Positions 62,546 to 64,000 of a stretch of DNA of 64,000 nucleotides are shown here, piece by piece (within the stretch, counting starts at the first letter, position 1; the number at the start of each line of letters is the position of its first letter). The stretch is from Bacteroidota bacterium (lineage in GTDB: Bacteria; Bacteroidota; Bacteroidia; Bacteroidales; FEN-979). Both the position numbers and the translations under genes were made by a program. The notes below the pieces were generated by a model that ran no database searches, was not told the origin of the DNA, and saw nothing but the letters and a program-made list of their open reading frames with translations. Location: positions 26,160-90,159 of the forward strand of contig JAPLDF010000012.1 in assembly GCA_026391835.1 (NCBI GenBank), given 5' to 3'.

Positions 62546-63154
62546 TTACCTTTTCTCTTTTTACCGATTAAGCATATAGTTGTTCTTATGATGAATAAGT
62601 AAGTTGGGTGTCGGTCCGGTTTTCCTGCAAGACCAGGAAGTTGCATTTCAGGCAGCCACGAAGTGGCTGAATCTCAATAACCGTGGGTGAAACCCACGGA
62701 TGTCAGCGGCAAATGGAACCATCAGCCCCGAATGGGGCTGAACAAAATAAACAAGATGTCCAGCTATCGTCAGATCCTGTATCACCTGGTTTTCCGGACA
62801 AAATACAGCTATAAAACCCTCAATCCCATATACGCCAAAGAACTTTTTGCGTATGTTTCAGGCTTTGTAAAAAATAAAAATTGTGTTCTTTACAGGATAA
62901 ATGGCGTTGAAAACCATCTGCATATATTGTGTGATTTACATCCATCTATTGCGTTGGCAGACTTTATCCGGGATCTGAAAACCTCAACTTCGATCTGGCT
63001 TAAACAATCAGGAAAATTTCCTGGTTTTCATGGCTGGGCTGAAGGATATGCAGCTCCTTCGGAGCTGAGGTTTTGCCGTTCCCTGGTCCGTGGGTTTCAC
63101 CCACGGTTATTGAAATCGGGCCCTTTCAGGGCCCTGCATCAGGCGCTGATGGCA
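62546..63154 (+). mobile_element. REP-transposase unit 2 (transposase truncated)
   Basis: Direct repeat of unit 1 with left hairpins at 62653-62669 and 62681-62699, and right hairpins at 63051-63067, 63088-63106 and 63118-63134. It lacks the 162 bp between the two CAGCT sites of unit 1. Confidence 0.85.
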
Positions 63155-63271
63155 TTACCTTTTCTCTTTTTACCGATTAAGGATATAGTTGTTTTTATGA
63201 TGAATTGGGTGTCGGTCCGGTTTTCCTGCAAGACCAGGAAGTTGCATTTCAGACAGCCACGAAGTGGCTGA
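62756..63271 (+). pseudogene. Truncated Y1 transposase, copy 2
   Basis: Residues 1-100 match copy 1 almost perfectly, including the HUH motif. At GYAA the frame enters the right-hand hairpins and then unit 3, so the remaining ~70 residues are not transposase. The catalytic Tyr region is deleted. The first 295 bp to the CAGCT junction are the same length as in copy 1. Confidence 0.85.
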
Positions 63272-63797
63272 ATCTCAATAACCGTGGGTGAAACCCACGG
63301 ATGTCAGCGGCAAATGGAACCATCAGCCCCGAATGGGGCTGAACAAAAATAAACAATATGTCCAGCTATCGTCAGATCCTGTATCACCTGGTTTTCCGGA
63401 CAAAATACAGTTATAAAACCCTCAATCCCATATATGCCAAAGAACTTTATGCGTATGTTTCAGGCTTTGTAAAAAATAAAAATTGTGTTCTTTACAGGAT
63501 AAATGGCGTTGAAAACCATCTGCACATATTGTGTGATTTACATCCATCTATTGCATTGGCAGACTTTATCCGGGATCTGAAAACCTCAACGTCGATCTGG
63601 CTAAAACAATCAGGAAAATTTCATGATTTTCAAGGCTGGGCTGAAGGATATGCAGCTCCGAAGGAGCTGAGGTTGTGTCATTCCCAGGTCCGTGGGCTTC
63701 ACCCACGGTTATTGAAATCGGGCCCTTGCAGGGCCCTGCATCAGGCGCTGATGGCATTGATAAATCAGGACGAACTGATAAAATTGAGAATCATCAA
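63155..63797 (+). mobile_element. REP-transposase unit 3 (transposase truncated, one hairpin inverted)
   Basis: Same layout as unit 2 with the same 162-bp deletion. The first right hairpin (63653-63669) has a GAA loop instead of TTC, the second is CCGTGGG-CTTC-ACCCACGG (63690-63708) and the third has a TTGC centre (63720-63736). Confidence 0.85.
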
Positions 63798-63831
63798 TTA
63801 CCTTTTCTCTTTTTACCGATTAAGCATATAG
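63358..63831 (+). pseudogene. Truncated Y1 transposase, copy 3
   Basis: About 98 residues agree with copy 1 up to GYAA, with Tyr in place of Phe at residue 31 and His in place of Pro at 89. The frame then runs into hairpin sequence. HUH is kept; Tyr114 is absent. Confidence 0.85.
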
Positions 63832-64000
63832 TTGTTTTTATGATGAATTGGGTGTCGGTCCGGTTTTTCTGCAAGACCAGGAAGTTGCATTTCAGGCAGC
63901 CACGAAGTGGCTGAATCTCAATAACCGTGGGTGAAACCCACGGATGTCAGCGGCAAATGGAACCATCAGCCCCGAATGGGGCTGAACAAAATAAACAATA
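63798..64000 (+). mobile_element. REP-transposase unit 4, cut by window edge
   Basis: The unit phrase begins again at 63798. The left hairpins are at about 63897-63943 (CCGTGGGTGAAACCCACGG at 63925-63943) and 63967-63984, and the sequence ends a few bases before the expected transposase ATG. Whether this copy is intact cannot be seen. Confidence 0.85.

Overview
The window looks like a chromosomal segment from a member of the Bacteroidota, probably an environmental, at least facultatively anaerobic lineage near the Bacteroidales. Four things point there. Five predicted secreted proteins end in a type IX secretion (T9SS type A) sorting domain. A TonB-dependent receptor carries the SusC/RagA plug signature. 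Many gene starts are preceded by the Bacteroidota -7 promoter box TAnnTTTG, usually with a very short leader and rarely with a Shine-Dalgarno sequence. A fused BadF/HgdC-type activase with an HgdB-like part suggests oxygen-sensitive metabolism. I saw no rRNA, tRNA, CRISPR array or prophage.

Layout. 1-10 kb: a cut-off EamA transporter, a secreted beta-lactamase-fold serine hydrolase, a coupled methyltransferase / NAD(P)-binding protein / small secreted protein operon, a LamG-LruC lipoprotein, a His-loop membrane transporter, a membrane-anchored methyltransferase and an AraC-GyrI regulator. 10-20 kb is rich in envelope functions: a T9SS arylsulfotransferase-like protein, a minus-strand operon (YkuD_2 L,D-transpeptidase, membrane protein, ABC ATPase, ABC permease, LolA-like protein) whose last four genes are tightly coupled, an NlpC/P60 hydrolase, and a four-gene operon (two beta-barrel-like proteins, a GDPD-like lipoprotein, a large L,D-transpeptidase). 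20-36 kb: a 4171-residue T9SS beta-helix protein built from kilobase-scale repeats, an unrecognised 731-residue lipoprotein just upstream of it, and a HAD phosphatase. 36-51 kb: aldo/keto reductase, TonB-dependent receptor, the giant activase (its first ATP-binding motif lies out of reach of any normal start codon), two metallophosphoesterases, an ABC exporter pair and a dienelactone hydrolase. 51-56 kb: a HlyD - MFS - TolC tripartite efflux operon divergent from a MarR regulator, with interlocked divergent promoters and a decayed duplicate of the TolC tail.

56-64 kb is accessory and repeat-dominated. A gene-free 2-kb stretch contains about four tandem ~340-bp units full of short hairpins. 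Two tandem paralogous T9SS beta-propeller-type proteins follow, with almost identical tails. The window ends in a tandem array of units, each carrying an IS200/REP-associated (HUH, Y1) transposase gene between two sets of REP-like hairpins. The left hairpins have GAA loops and the right ones TTC loops. Only the first transposase copy is complete; copies 2 and 3 share the same 162-bp deletion that removes the catalytic tyrosine. This REP-transposase array and the neighbouring hairpin-rich 340-bp repeats are the most unusual features in the window.
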